From NCBI GenBank assembly GCA_022800755.1, contig JAAWQX010000007.1, forward strand, positions 32,427-96,426: a DNA stretch of 64,000 nucleotides, given 5' to 3'. Positions 1 to 7,995 of this stretch are shown here, piece by piece. The notes under the pieces are model-generated. The model was given only the letters and a program-made list of their open reading frames with translations. It searched no databases and was not told the DNA's origin. The first letter of the stretch is position 1. Each line of letters opens with the position of its first letter. Made by a program: the position numbers and the translations under genes. Source of the DNA: Oscillospiraceae bacterium. Its GTDB lineage: Bacteria; Bacillota; Clostridia; Oscillospirales; Oscillospiraceae.

Positions 1-924
1 CCGCACCAGCACCGGGATCATCATGCGGCCTGCCAGTCCGCCCAGGGCATTTTTGAACTCCTTGTTCTTCTGTTCTTCAAAGTCCCGCAGGATGCGCGCG
101 TCCAGCTTTTCTTCCTCCAGGCCGGGCTTCAGGTCGATCTCCAGCCGGTAACTGTGTCCGTCCATGTCCCGCATATGGGCGCTGGCAGACAGTACCAGCG
201 GACCGGTCACGCCGAAATGGGTGAACATCATCTCCCCCAGTTCCCGGTAAATGCGCCGGTCATCCTCATAGGCGGTGAGCGTCACGTTTTTCAGGGAAAA
301 GCCCTGCATTTCGGCGCAGTAGCCATCGGGGGATTCCAGCGGGACCAGGGACGGGCGGCATGGCACAATGGCATGTCCGGCTTCCTTCGCCAGCCGGTGC
401 CCATCGCCGGTGGAGCCGGTGGCGGGGTAGGATAAGCCGCCGGTACAGATGGCCGCGTTCCGACACGTAATCTCTCCGGTGTCTGTTTCCACGCCGGTGA
501 CCTCGCCGTCGGCGATTTTCAGTTTCTTCGCCGTCTGGCGCAGCACCCGAACCCCAGCGCGTTCCAGATTGCGGATCAAAGCGCCCGCCACATCCCCCGC
601 CTGGTCAGACACCGGGAACACCCGGTTCCCCCGCTCCACTTTGAGCGGTACGCCTAGGGATTCAAACAGGTCCATCACTTCGGAGGGGGGGAATCGGTTC
701 AGGGCGCTGTACAGGAATTTTCCCCCGGTGGGGATGTGCTCCAGCACCGTTTTCGGTTCACAGGCGTTGGTCACGTTGCACCGGCCCTTGCCCGTGATGC
801 GGAGCTTGCGTCCCAGCATCCGGTTGGGTTCCAGCAAAACAACGTCCAGCCCCCGCTGGGCGGCGACAGCGGCGCACAGCATCCCTGCCGGGCCGCCGCC
901 GATCACAACTGCGTCAGTTATCAT
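1..924 (-). CDS. NAD(P)/FAD-dependent oxidoreductase, HI0933/BaiN-like family (partial)
   Basis: The reading frame starts at ATG 924 and runs off the left edge, so the C-terminal part is missing; about 308 codons are present. The N-terminus carries a dinucleotide-binding motif (AVVIGGGPAGMLCA, residues 5-18) and the family signature GRKLRITGKGRCNVTN around residue 38, both typical of HI0933/BaiN-like flavoproteins, which bind FAD. A second conserved stretch, CTGGLSYPATGSTGDGH, lies near residue 160. The substrate cannot be read from sequence; BaiN members act in bile-acid dehydroxylation, but most of the family is uncharacterised. The start overlaps the stop of the upstream RpiR gene by 11 bp, so the two are probably co-transcribed and translationally coupled. 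Confidence 0.85.
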   Translation of the reverse strand, partial: MITDAVVIGGGPAGMLCAAVAAQRGLDVVLLEPNRMLGRKLRITGKGRCNVTNACEPKTVLEHIPTGGKFLYSALNRFPPSEVMDLFESLGVPLKVERGNRVFPVSDQAGDVAGALIRNLERAGVRVLRQTAKKLKIADGEVTGVETDTGEITCRNAAICTGGLSYPATGSTGDGHRLAKEAGHAIVPCRPSLVPLESPDGYCAEMQGFSLKNVTLTAYEDDRRIYRELGEMMFTHFGVTGPLVLSASAHMRDMDGHSYRLEIDLKPGLEEEKLDARILRDFEEQKNKEFKNALGGLAGRMMIPVLVR

Positions 925-1777
925 CGGTCAAAAACACCGCGTACTCGCTCCACACATCCTCCAGGCGGCGGAAGGTGTCCGAGATATTTTCCCGGGAGCA
1001 AAAGCCGATCTCCGCCAGCAGGGCATTGAGCAGGCTCATGGGCGCTACGAGGGAATCAATGAACGAGACCATGTCGCTCCGGGCGTACAGGTTGATATTG
1101 GAAATGCCGTACAGGGGCGACGCCTCGCAGTCAGTGATGCCGATGGTCTCCGCGCCCCGGGACTTTGCGTACTTCATCGCCGCCACCGTGCGGCTGGAAT
1201 ACCGGGGGAAGCTGATACCGATGACCACGTCTCCGGGACCTACCCGGAACAGCTGTTCATAGACCTCGCTCACCGCCGTGTCGTGGACAACGGCTACATT
1301 GTCCATAATCAGGCTCATATAATAGCCGAAAAACGTCGCCAAACTGGATGACGCGCGGGTGCCGATGATATACACCTTTTTCGCATTCACGATGGCGCTC
1401 ACCGCCCGGTCAAAGGCTTCCCGGTCCACGCTTTCCAGCGTGATGCGCACGCGCTCGGCATCGGCAGTCATAATAGAATCGATGAGGTTCTCCTCATCGA
1501 TCTGCTCCGTAGCCACTTCAATCCGCTGAACGGAAGTGAGCTTATTGCGCACCACTTCCTGCAACACTTTGCGCATTTCAGGATATCCGTCATAGCCCAG
1601 TTCCGCAGCAAAGCGCACCACCGTCGATTCGCTGACGCCCACGGTCTTGCCCAGCTTCCCCGCTGTCATGAACGCAGCCTTATCGTAATTTTCCAAAATA
1701 TACTTGGCGATATTTCGCTGTCCCTTGGAAAAACTGGCGGATTCCCGTTCGATCACTGCTAAGATATCGTTTTCCAT
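914..1777 (-). CDS. RpiR/MurR-family transcriptional regulator (HTH + SIS)
   Basis: A 287-residue protein with an N-terminal HTH_6 domain (residues about 1-77; SESTVVRFAAELGYDGYPE is the recognition-helix region) and a C-terminal SIS sugar-phosphate-binding domain (about 120-260, containing VYIIGTRASSSLA). Family members are repressors or activators that sense phosphosugars. ATG 1777 is preferred because GGAAGAGG lies about 8 nt upstream; an in-frame GTG at 1798 would add seven residues. No sugar-metabolism gene is adjacent, so the effector is unknown. It overlaps the flavoprotein start by 11 bp. Confidence 0.85.
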   Translation of the reverse strand: MENDILAVIERESASFSKGQRNIAKYILENYDKAAFMTAGKLGKTVGVSESTVVRFAAELGYDGYPEMRKVLQEVVRNKLTSVQRIEVATEQIDEENLIDSIMTADAERVRITLESVDREAFDRAVSAIVNAKKVYIIGTRASSSLATFFGYYMSLIMDNVAVVHDTAVSEVYEQLFRVGPGDVVIGISFPRYSSRTVAAMKYAKSRGAETIGITDCEASPLYGISNINLYARSDMVSFIDSLVAPMSLLNALLAEIGFCSRENISDTFRRLEDVWSEYAVFLTDDN

Positions 1778-1890
1778 CTTATCGACCTCTTCCACCACAT
1801 ATCAACATGCGGTTTGATTGTCCCTATCATACGCAATTCTGCCGCATTTTGCAAGTGAAATTGCAATATCTTTTCAAAAAACTTGCATTT

Positions 1891-2604
1891 TTACAGTTCC
1901 GTGGTCAGATAACGCACTTCTTCCGCGGTCAGATAACGCCATTTTCCACTGGGCAGGTCTCCTAATTCCAGCGCCCCTTCGGATACCCGCGCCAGGCGCT
2001 GCAGCTTCAATCCGCACTGGGCGCACATTTTTCGCACCTGACGGTTCCTGCCCTCTCCGATGGTCACGGAAAGCTGTCCCCGCCCACCGCCCTGGCGGAT
2101 CAGCTGCACGTCCAGCGCTTTGATCATGCAGCCGTCAATGTCCATTTCCCTGCCCATCGCCCGGACCGCGCCCCGGAGGTCTTCCCCTACCACGTCTACT
2201 ATGTAGGTCTTCGCCACCTGATGGGATGGGTGCATCAGCCGGTTGGCGGTCTCTCCGTCATCGGTCATGATGAGCAGGCCCTCGGAATACATGTCCAGCC
2301 GCCCCACGGGATACAGCCGTTTTCCCGGCAAGCGCACCAGTTCCGCCACGGTGGGCCGGCCCTGGTCATCGTGCATGGTGGTCACATAGCCCTTGGGCTT
2401 ATTGAGCATTACGTAAGTATGGCTTTTCTTTCCCGGCAGACGCTCGCCATCCACCAAAATAAGGTCTGTCTCCGCGTCCGCCGACTGTCCGGTCTGGGCT
2501 TTCACGCCGTTCACCGTCACCCGGCCCTGGGCAATCAATTCCTCCGCCGCCCGGCGGGAACACAGTCCCGCCCCGGCGATGATTTTTTGCAATCGTTCCC
2601 GCAT
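1891..2604 (-). CDS. rluB: Pseudouridine synthase, RsuA/RluB family
   Basis: A 237-residue protein. An S4 RNA-binding domain (residues 1-60, starting MRERLQKIIAGAGLCSRRAAEELI) precedes a pseudouridine synthase domain with the catalytic motif GRLDMYSEGLL near residue 101, whose Asp is the nucleophile. The size and order fit RluB/RsuA enzymes that isomerise a uridine in 23S or 16S rRNA. It is the last gene of the scpA-scpB-DUF2953-gerW-dacF run, which matches the scpAB-dac-rluB gene order known in Firmicutes. RluB is favoured over RsuA by this context only. Confidence 0.88.
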   Translation of the reverse strand: MRERLQKIIAGAGLCSRRAAEELIAQGRVTVNGVKAQTGQSADAETDLILVDGERLPGKKSHTYVMLNKPKGYVTTMHDDQGRPTVAELVRLPGKRLYPVGRLDMYSEGLLIMTDDGETANRLMHPSHQVAKTYIVDVVGEDLRGAVRAMGREMDIDGCMIKALDVQLIRQGGGRGQLSVTIGEGRNRQVRKMCAQCGLKLQRLARVSEGALELGDLPSGKWRYLTAEEVRYLTTEL

Positions 2605-2618
2605 CTTTGTTTATCCTC

Positions 2619-3734
2619 TCATTGGATCAATTCATACACGCCCAGTCCCCGCAGCCATTGCAGAAAGCTCCGCTTCGCCGCCGTTGGCACGGCAATATCA
2701 CTACAGTAAACGTAATCCGTCTCTCCCTGGGGGACACCGTTCACGCAGACAATCAATTTTCCCGCGCGTTCCCCCGCCTCATGGCCGGGAAACACGAACC
2801 GAGGCAGCTGCACAGAGACACTCACCTGGTCTTCCGGCGCAGTCAATACCCGCACTTCCTCCCGAGGCCGCACGGTCACAGTGCCGCCCGCGTCGGAGAT
2901 CAGTGGCAAGCTCACCGTGTCCTCCGGCCCGACGGCAGGCATATAGCGGTACTCCCGGTACGCCCAGTCATACAGCGCCATGTGGTCATCCCAATCGTCC
3001 GGGGCATGGAGCGTCACGCAGATCAGCCGCGCCCCGTCCCGCTCACAGCAGGACACCAATGTCCGCCCCGCCGCTTTGGTAAAGCCGGTCTTAACACCCA
3101 GCACACCGTCGCACATCGTCAGCAGTTTATTGTGGTTTACATAAGTTAGTCCTTTGATGGTCACGGCATGGGTCCCAACGATTTTCGCAAAAGATTCATT
3201 TTCCATCGCGTGTGCTGCCAGCGTTGCCATATCCCGGGCAGTGGAGTAGTGGGTCTCTCCGTCCAGCCCGTGTGGATTTTCAAAGGAAGAACCGCTCATT
3301 CCCAAGGCTTCGGCCTTCTCGTTCATCAGTTCGGCAAACGACGGGATATCCCCCGCCACATGGCAGGCCACCGCCGTGGCTGCGTCATTGCCCGAGGCCA
3401 GCATCATGCCGTAGAGAAGTTCTTCCAGCGTGTAGGTCTCCCCCGACTTGAGATACATGGATGAGCCTTCCACCGCCGCCCATTCCGGCTTGATCGTGAC
3501 AGCTTCTTCCGGCGCACAGTTCTCCAGCGCCACCAGTGCCGTCATGATCTTAGTGGTAGATGCAATGAGCATCCGCTGATCGGCGTTCTTTTCATAGAGG
3601 ACCCGCCCGCTGTCTGCGTGGATCACAATGGAGCACTCCGCGGATACCGCCGGCGCTGTTTCCACCGCCAAAACTGGCATGGATACTGTGTACAGCACTG
3701 CCGCTGTTAAGAACACATGTACAAGTTTTTTCAA
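2619..3734 (-). CDS. dacF: D-alanyl-D-alanine carboxypeptidase (PBP5/DacF type)
   Basis: A serine peptidase S11 that trims the terminal D-Ala of peptidoglycan stem peptides outside the membrane. All three catalytic motifs are visible: STTK (ASTTKIMTALVAL), SGN (ASGNDAATAVA) and KTG (GVKTGFTKAAG). A signal peptide of the form KKLVHVFLTAAVLYTVSMPVLA leads. The likely start is TTG 3734, preceded by AGGGTGG at 8 nt, giving 371 residues; the open frame extends to 3755 with upstream GTG/TTG options. A C-terminal PBP5-like domain follows (from about residue 285). It is placed between gerW and rluB; in spore formers DacF-type enzymes often act in forespore wall or cortex synthesis, but that role is inferred from context. 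Confidence 0.9.
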   Translation of the reverse strand: MKKLVHVFLTAAVLYTVSMPVLAVETAPAVSAECSIVIHADSGRVLYEKNADQRMLIASTTKIMTALVALENCAPEEAVTIKPEWAAVEGSSMYLKSGETYTLEELLYGMMLASGNDAATAVACHVAGDIPSFAELMNEKAEALGMSGSSFENPHGLDGETHYSTARDMATLAAHAMENESFAKIVGTHAVTIKGLTYVNHNKLLTMCDGVLGVKTGFTKAAGRTLVSCCERDGARLICVTLHAPDDWDDHMALYDWAYREYRYMPAVGPEDTVSLPLISDAGGTVTVRPREEVRVLTAPEDQVSVSVQLPRFVFPGHEAGERAGKLIVCVNGVPQGETDYVYCSDIAVPTAAKRSFLQWLRGLGVYELIQ

Positions 3735-3794
3735 TAAAAGCACCACCCTGAGCAAATTTTGGGCAGTGCTTATTATTGTCTGTTTTGAGCCGGA

Positions 3795-4187
3795 TTATGC
3801 CTCGTCCGGCTGTTTGTTTTTCACGTTGTTGATGAGGTTTTCCACCCGGTCAAACACTTCCGGGATCATATCCAGCGCCCGGTCAAGGAAGGTATCCGCC
3901 GGCGCCTTGGTGCTCACAAAGCGGACCAGCCCGTCTTTCACCACGAGAAAGCCCAGGGGATACATCTTCACGCCGCTGCCCACGCCGGCGCCCATGCCGT
4001 TATTTCCGTTTTTCAAACCGCCCTCGCCGCCGCCGGTGGCAAGCCCCAGGCTCACCTGAGACACGGGGATCAGCGTGATGCCGTCGGGGGTGAATACGGG
4101 ATCGCCGATCACCGTGTTCACGTCCACCATTTCTTTGATCTTGGTCATGGAAATGTTCATGACCTCACCCAAATAACTTTTTTCCAT
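3795..4187 (-). CDS. gerW: GerW/YtfJ-family spore protein
   Basis: A 130-residue protein matching the GerW (YtfJ) family: the N-terminal segment around GDPVFTPDGITLIPVSQVS, a glycine-rich turn (ATGGGEGGLKNGNNGMGAG), then a hydrophobic strand ending in VKDGLVRFVS. In Bacillus the protein is made in the forespore and is needed for germination with some nutrients; the biochemical role is unknown. It sits between a DUF2953 gene and dacF, the same neighbourhood as in many spore-forming Firmicutes, which supports a sporulating host. An AAAGGAAG ribosome site precedes the ATG. Confidence 0.88.
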   Translation of the reverse strand: MEKSYLGEVMNISMTKIKEMVDVNTVIGDPVFTPDGITLIPVSQVSLGLATGGGEGGLKNGNNGMGAGVGSGVKMYPLGFLVVKDGLVRFVSTKAPADTFLDRALDMIPEVFDRVENLINNVKNKQPDEA

Positions 4188-4190
4188 CTG

Positions 4191-4811
4191 TCAGACTTCC
4201 TTTCCCGCAATGAGCGTGTTCGCCGCTTGTTCCTGTTTGATCCGTTTCCGATGCTTCAATAAAAGCCGCAGGCCGCCAAAGGCCATGATCAGGCCGAATT
4301 TGCACAAATACCAGATGCGGATGGTCACGGACAAATATCCGTCGATCACCAGCGCATTCGCTGAAAAATCCACGTCCAGCCGCACATCCGAACGCTTCAC
4401 CCGCGTCAGCCCCAGGGCGTTCACCCCGGCGCTGACGTATCCGTACAGCATGGCCGCGTTATATGGGTCCGCCGCCCCGGAAATAAAGTACAATCGCAAT
4501 TTGTGTACCCGGAAACGTAATTTTTTTACGCTGCGTACTACAAGGTCCAGCGCCGCTTTGATCTCATCCCAATTGAAATCAAAATTCCAGGACTTTTTCA
4601 GCGGCGGTTCTTCGCGCTCTGGCGTTTTCTTCTTTTTTCCGATTTTCTTTTCGTGCTCTGCTTTGCCGAACCTCCCGGGATACAGCCAGATCACCTTCGG
4701 CCCGACACGTATCCCCACCATGGCTTGTCCCGCTTGATAACCCGCGTCAACCCCCACCGGCAGCAGCATCAGCAGCACAAAAATCCCCAGGATCACAGCA
4801 AGAATTTTCAT
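4191..4811 (-). CDS. DUF2953 domain-containing membrane protein
   Basis: A 206-residue protein. It begins with a hydrophobic segment (residues 1-17, ILAVILGIFVLLMLLPVG), followed by a short beta-like stretch (GIRVGPKVIWLYPGRFGK), a basic charged linker rich in K and E, and a second hydrophobic helix near the C-terminus (about 168-186). This layout and the scpB-DUF2953-gerW gene order identify the DUF2953 family (YtfI-like). Its function is not known; sporulation involvement is inferred from the conserved link to gerW. Its ATG overlaps the scpB stop by 4 bp (ATGA), implying coupled translation. Confidence 0.75.
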   Translation of the reverse strand: MKILAVILGIFVLLMLLPVGVDAGYQAGQAMVGIRVGPKVIWLYPGRFGKAEHEKKIGKKKKTPEREEPPLKKSWNFDFNWDEIKAALDLVVRSVKKLRFRVHKLRLYFISGAADPYNAAMLYGYVSAGVNALGLTRVKRSDVRLDVDFSANALVIDGYLSVTIRIWYLCKFGLIMAFGGLRLLLKHRKRIKQEQAANTLIAGKEV

Positions 4812-5425
4812 GTTGCTTCCTCTGCCTGAACAGGCGGCTCGTCTGGCGTTAGTTCCAACTGCTCACCGCTTTCAGACTTCTGCTCAATGGCCGCTTTCAG
4901 CGCTTCCGCCCCTTCCTCCGGCACGATCTCCGGCAAAGACGGCAAATCCTCCAACTGCTCAATGTTCATCACCCGCAAAAACGTATCCGTAGTACGAAAC
5001 AGCATAGGCCGCCCCGGCACATCCAGGCGTCCGCAGGTCTCGATCAGCCCCCGCTCCGCCAGAACGCTCACGGAATAGGAGCTGTCCACGCCCCGCACGT
5101 CTTCAATATACGCCCGAGTCACGGGCTGGAAGTACGCCACGATCGCAAGCACCTCCAACGCCGCCTGGCTGAGCTTCGGCGGTTTGCGATGACGCATCAT
5201 TTTCACGATCAGATCCGCGTATTCCGGCTGGGAGCAAAGCTGATAGCTGTCCTCCAGCCTGCGCAGGCAGATGCCTGCTTTGCGTTTCTGATACTCTCTG
5301 GAAAGATGTTCACCGCAGTCGATTACATCTTCCCGGTCCAGTCCCAACACTTCGGCCAGCTTATCGATGGTCACGGGGTCCCCCGAGGCGAACAGGATCG
5401 CCTCCATGGCATGTATCTGATCCAT
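4808..5425 (-). CDS. scpB: Segregation and condensation protein B
   Basis: A 205-residue ScpB, the winged-helix partner of ScpA that binds SMC and organises the chromosome. Family marks are ILFASGDPVTIDKLAEVLG near the N-terminus, LSQAALEVLAIVAYFQPVTRA around residue 95, and VRGVDSSYSVSVLAERGLI after it. The start is set at ATG 5425 (MDQIHAMEAILF) because family homology begins there; the open frame runs upstream to 5536 but that stretch overlaps scpA. A Glu/Pro-rich tail ends the protein. It lies 19 nt downstream of scpA. Confidence 0.93.
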   Translation of the reverse strand: MDQIHAMEAILFASGDPVTIDKLAEVLGLDREDVIDCGEHLSREYQKRKAGICLRRLEDSYQLCSQPEYADLIVKMMRHRKPPKLSQAALEVLAIVAYFQPVTRAYIEDVRGVDSSYSVSVLAERGLIETCGRLDVPGRPMLFRTTDTFLRVMNIEQLEDLPSLPEIVPEEGAEALKAAIEQKSESGEQLELTPDEPPVQAEEAT

Positions 5426-5444
5426 GTTTTTCGTCCCTTCGTCC

Positions 5445-6260
5445 TTACTCGTCTGATTCCGAGGAAATCGAATCCACGATCTCTTCCACGTCTCCGCCGG
5501 TGAAATGCAGGGTATAGTCCCCCGCCTCTCCGTCAATCAAGATACTGCCCAAACTGCACAGTTCCAATACCGACAAAAACGCCGTAATGAGATCGGACTT
5601 ATCCTCACAATCCTTGAAAATTTCCATCAGCGTCGCGTCGCCTAAGTCCCGCAGGCGCTGCAAAATGCCCCGGCTTTTCTGCTTGACCGTGCGGATGATC
5701 CGCTTTGGCGCGATGGTGCGCAGGATATCCGGCTCCATATTCGGCCGCTCCCGCACCGCCATCAGCAGCAGCGCGCTGATGAGTTCCTCCGGCTCGTGGG
5801 TGTACTCATACGCCGATTTCGGCACCTGGGGCAGAGGCTCCGGGTATTTGGACAAATACCGCCCGCCCAGTTCCGACATGGCCCCCAGCGCCGGCACCAC
5901 CGCTTGGATTTGGGACAGCACCGACTTGCACTGCAATTGCTCTAAAGACGCGATAAGCTGTTCCAATTCGGACACTTCCCCGTCGTCCAGGTTCAGCAGC
6001 ATTTTGGTTTTGATGTACAGCAGATGAGACGCCATCTGCACAAATTCGCTGGCGATTTCCAGGTCCATGGCTTCCATGGTCTCCAGATACGCCAGATATT
6101 GGTCCAGGATCTCGGATATGTTAATGTCCCGGATCTCGATCTTATTTTTGGATAGGAGCATCAAAATCAAGCTCAAGGGACCTTCAAAATCCTGCTCCCC
6201 GTTTTTGTCCTTCACGACGCCTTCCAGGCGGAACATAGGATTTTCAACCGTTGTCACCAT
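5445..6260 (-). CDS. scpA: Segregation and condensation protein A
   Basis: A 271-residue kleisin ScpA that bridges the SMC heads and recruits ScpB. The N-terminal motif FEGPLSLILMLLSKNKIEIRD (from about residue 23) is the family signature, although most members read DFEGPLDLLL. ELISALLLMAVRERPNM and the C-terminal winged-helix region (LITAFLSVLELCSLGSI) follow. ATG 6260 is chosen because GGGAGGG lies 6-7 nt upstream and because it overlaps the protease stop as ATGGTGA, which suggests coupling. Confidence 0.93.
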   Translation of the reverse strand: MVTTVENPMFRLEGVVKDKNGEQDFEGPLSLILMLLSKNKIEIRDINISEILDQYLAYLETMEAMDLEIASEFVQMASHLLYIKTKMLLNLDDGEVSELEQLIASLEQLQCKSVLSQIQAVVPALGAMSELGGRYLSKYPEPLPQVPKSAYEYTHEPEELISALLLMAVRERPNMEPDILRTIAPKRIIRTVKQKSRGILQRLRDLGDATLMEIFKDCEDKSDLITAFLSVLELCSLGSILIDGEAGDYTLHFTGGDVEEIVDSISSESDE

Positions 6261-6931
6261 ACAAGCCCTCCCGTCCATTCCGCGATGGAAAACAGGCGGT
6301 CAAACACAAACTCCGTCACATTGGACAGCGGTTCCCCCAGCACCCCTGTGGCCACCAGGACGATCAAAATGCCCATGCCGTACCGCTCATAGCGCAAAAG
6401 GGTAAAATACGCCTTGTCGGGGATCACCGAGTACAGCACCTTGGACCCGTCCAAGGGCGAGATGGGGATAATGTTAAAAATCGCCAGAGCCGTGCTGAGA
6501 TAAGCGGTCGTCAGCACCAGACGCAGGAAAAACGCCCCCGCCTCCCCCATTTTCAGCAACGGGAAGTACAGCAGCCCGTATGCCGCCAAAAGCACCACAG
6601 TCAGCAGCACATTGGACACCGGCCCCGCCAGCGCCGTAAGCGCCATGCCCTTTTTCGGGTCTTTAAAATTCCGGGCGTCCACCGGCACGGGCTTCGCCCA
6701 GCCGAAATGGCACACCAGCAGCATCACAAGCCCAATGAGGTCCACATGCCGGATGGGGTTCAAGGACAGCCGCCCGGCGTCTTTCGCCGTGGGGTCGCCC
6801 AGCTTGTAAGCCACCAGCCCGTGGCAGGTCTCGTGGATGGTCACGCACACCATGGCCGGGATGATATAAATGAGGATATCCGTCAAAAAGGACCAGTCCA
6901 GCCCCTGCCAGACCGTACGGAATGTGCCCAT
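6254..6931 (-). CDS. Site-2 protease family (M50) membrane metalloprotease
   Basis: A 225-residue integral membrane protein with the zinc motif HETCH (HExxH; about residues 33-37) in the first long hydrophobic segment and the second M50 motif NIIPISPLDGSKV near residue 156, supplying the third ligand Asp. At least four membrane segments are visible. This is the short YwhC/rhomboid-like form of S2P without a PDZ domain; substrates are unknown. In Firmicutes it is commonly first in the scpAB cluster, as here. A good leftward promoter lies about 36 bp upstream. Confidence 0.88.
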   Translation of the reverse strand: MGTFRTVWQGLDWSFLTDILIYIIPAMVCVTIHETCHGLVAYKLGDPTAKDAGRLSLNPIRHVDLIGLVMLLVCHFGWAKPVPVDARNFKDPKKGMALTALAGPVSNVLLTVVLLAAYGLLYFPLLKMGEAGAFFLRLVLTTAYLSTALAIFNIIPISPLDGSKVLYSVIPDKAYFTLLRYERYGMGILIVLVATGVLGEPLSNVTEFVFDRLFSIAEWTGGLVW

Positions 6932-6966
6932 GGCGCGCCTCGCTTTCTTACATTGGATATTTTTGT

Positions 6967-6995
6967 ATTATACCAGTTTCGAAAGAAATAGTCAA
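6967..6995 (-). promoter_or_regulatory. Leftward sigma-A promoter of the M50-scpAB operon
   Basis: Reading the minus strand, the -35 box TTGACT (6990-6995) and the -10 box TATAAT (6967-6972) are separated by 17 bp. It drives the seven-gene run M50 protease to rluB. Only 5 bp separate its -35 box from that of the divergent promoter. Confidence 0.75.
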
Positions 6996-7000
6996 TTTGA

Positions 7001-7029
7001 TTGTGCAACAGAAGAAAACGTGCTATAAT
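7001..7029 (+). promoter_or_regulatory. Rightward sigma-A promoter of the MBL-fold gene
   Basis: The -35 box TTGTGC (7001-7006) and the -10 box TATAAT (7024-7029) are separated by 17 bp, giving a start site near 7036 and a leader of about 100 nt before the MBL-fold gene. Confidence 0.7.
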
Positions 7030-7052
7030 CGCCGCAGAAAGAGGGTGATGGC

Positions 7053-7106
7053 GTGACCACGCTGCCGCGCCTGCCTGCCAAAAACCGGGCGGCCTCTGCA
7101 ATGTAA
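7053..7106 (+). CDS. Possible 17-codon leader peptide
   Basis: A GTG-initiated short frame (MTTLPRLPAKNRAASAM) preceded by GAGGGTG at about 5 nt. It ends in TAA at 7104-7106, inside the left side of the hairpin that covers the ribosome site of the next gene. This placement is what a translated leader controlling a downstream hairpin would look like. No homology can be judged and it may be chance. Confidence 0.3.
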   Translation: MTTLPRLPAKNRAASAM

Positions 7107-7126
7107 AAAATTTTTAATTGCAGAGG
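7093..7126 (+). promoter_or_regulatory. Hairpin covering the ribosome binding site of the MBL-fold gene
   Basis: Perfect 10-bp arms CCTCTGCAAT (7093-7102) and ATTGCAGAGG (7117-7126) flank a 14-nt A/T-rich loop. The right arm contains part of the GAGGAG ribosome site (7123-7128) ten bases ahead of ATG 7136, so folding would hide it. No run of T follows, so it does not look like a terminator. Confidence 0.55.
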
Positions 7127-7135
7127 AGAATACAA

Positions 7136-7951
7136 ATGAATTTACAAAAAGTTCCCACCGTGACAAAACAAACCTTCCGGGAGATGGAAGACATGTCCCG
7201 GTTCACCAGCGCGCTGATTTTTGACGACCTGCTGATCGTCGCGCAAAAGCAGACCAATTGCTTTGTGCTGAACACAGCCCGCGGATTGGTGGTGATAGAC
7301 GCGATCTGGCCATGCCGGGAGGCTTTTGACGCCATCGTGAACGCCGTTCGGGACGTTGGCTGGCCGCCGGATTTCCGGCATCTGCTCTTGACTCACGGAC
7401 ACGCTGACCATACCGGCTGCGGAAAATATTTCGTGGAGCAATACGGTGTGGAGACCTACCTTTCAGAGACCGACGACCGTTTTTGGGCAGAACACCCCAT
7501 CAAGCCGGACCGCTCCGAGACCTGGAAAGATTACACCATTTCCCACTATATCACGCATGGAGATGTACTGGACTTCGGAGATAAATGTATCTCCGTATAC
7601 GCCACGCCTGGGCACACGCCGGGCGAGCTGAGCTATCTCTTCCCCGTCACGGAAAACGGCGTGCGGCATATGGCCGCGCTTTGGGGCGGGACCACGCCGC
7701 CCCATTCTCTGCGTGGCATTACGCAGTATCTGCAGTCGCTGGATATGTTCCAGCAGGAAGCGGAACAGCTTGGCGCTGATGTGGCGCTGAGCAATCATAC
7801 CGCAGTAGACTGCGGATTAGAACGCATCGCGTACAGCCGGGCGCGGTTGGCCTATCTGCCCAACGCCTATATCGTCGGGACAACTGGCATCCGCCGATTT
7901 TTGCAGGTATTTCGGACGCTCAGTTATGAAATGCTGGAACAATTAGAATAA
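7136..7951 (+). CDS. MBL-fold metallo-hydrolase
   Basis: A 271-residue metallo-beta-lactamase-fold hydrolase. The metal-binding motif THGHADHTG (HxHxDH; about residue 83) and the second-shell HTPGELSYLF (about 157) are intact, as is a later SNHTAVD histidine. The substrate is unknown; the family includes glyoxalase II, lactonases and many others. ATG 7136 is chosen over an upstream in-frame ATG at 7118 because GAGGAG lies 7 nt before it. It is a single-gene unit with its own promoter, hairpin leader and terminator. Confidence 0.85.
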   Translation: MNLQKVPTVTKQTFREMEDMSRFTSALIFDDLLIVAQKQTNCFVLNTARGLVVIDAIWPCREAFDAIVNAVRDVGWPPDFRHLLLTHGHADHTGCGKYFVEQYGVETYLSETDDRFWAEHPIKPDRSETWKDYTISHYITHGDVLDFGDKCISVYATPGHTPGELSYLFPVTENGVRHMAALWGGTTPPHSLRGITQYLQSLDMFQQEAEQLGADVALSNHTAVDCGLERIAYSRARLAYLPNAYIVGTTGIRRFLQVFRTLSYEMLEQLE

Positions 7952-7963
7952 CTCCATTTATAA

Positions 7964-7995
7964 AGAGCCGTGGGCAATGCCCACGGCTCTTTTTT
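7964..7995. terminator. Bidirectional terminator between MBL gene and engB
   Basis: 12-bp arms (AGAGCCGTGGGC and its complement, 7964-7975 and 7979-7990) with a 3-nt loop, T5 on the right and A/T-rich bases on the left. It closes the rightward MBL gene and lies at the stop of the leftward engB. Confidence 0.9.
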
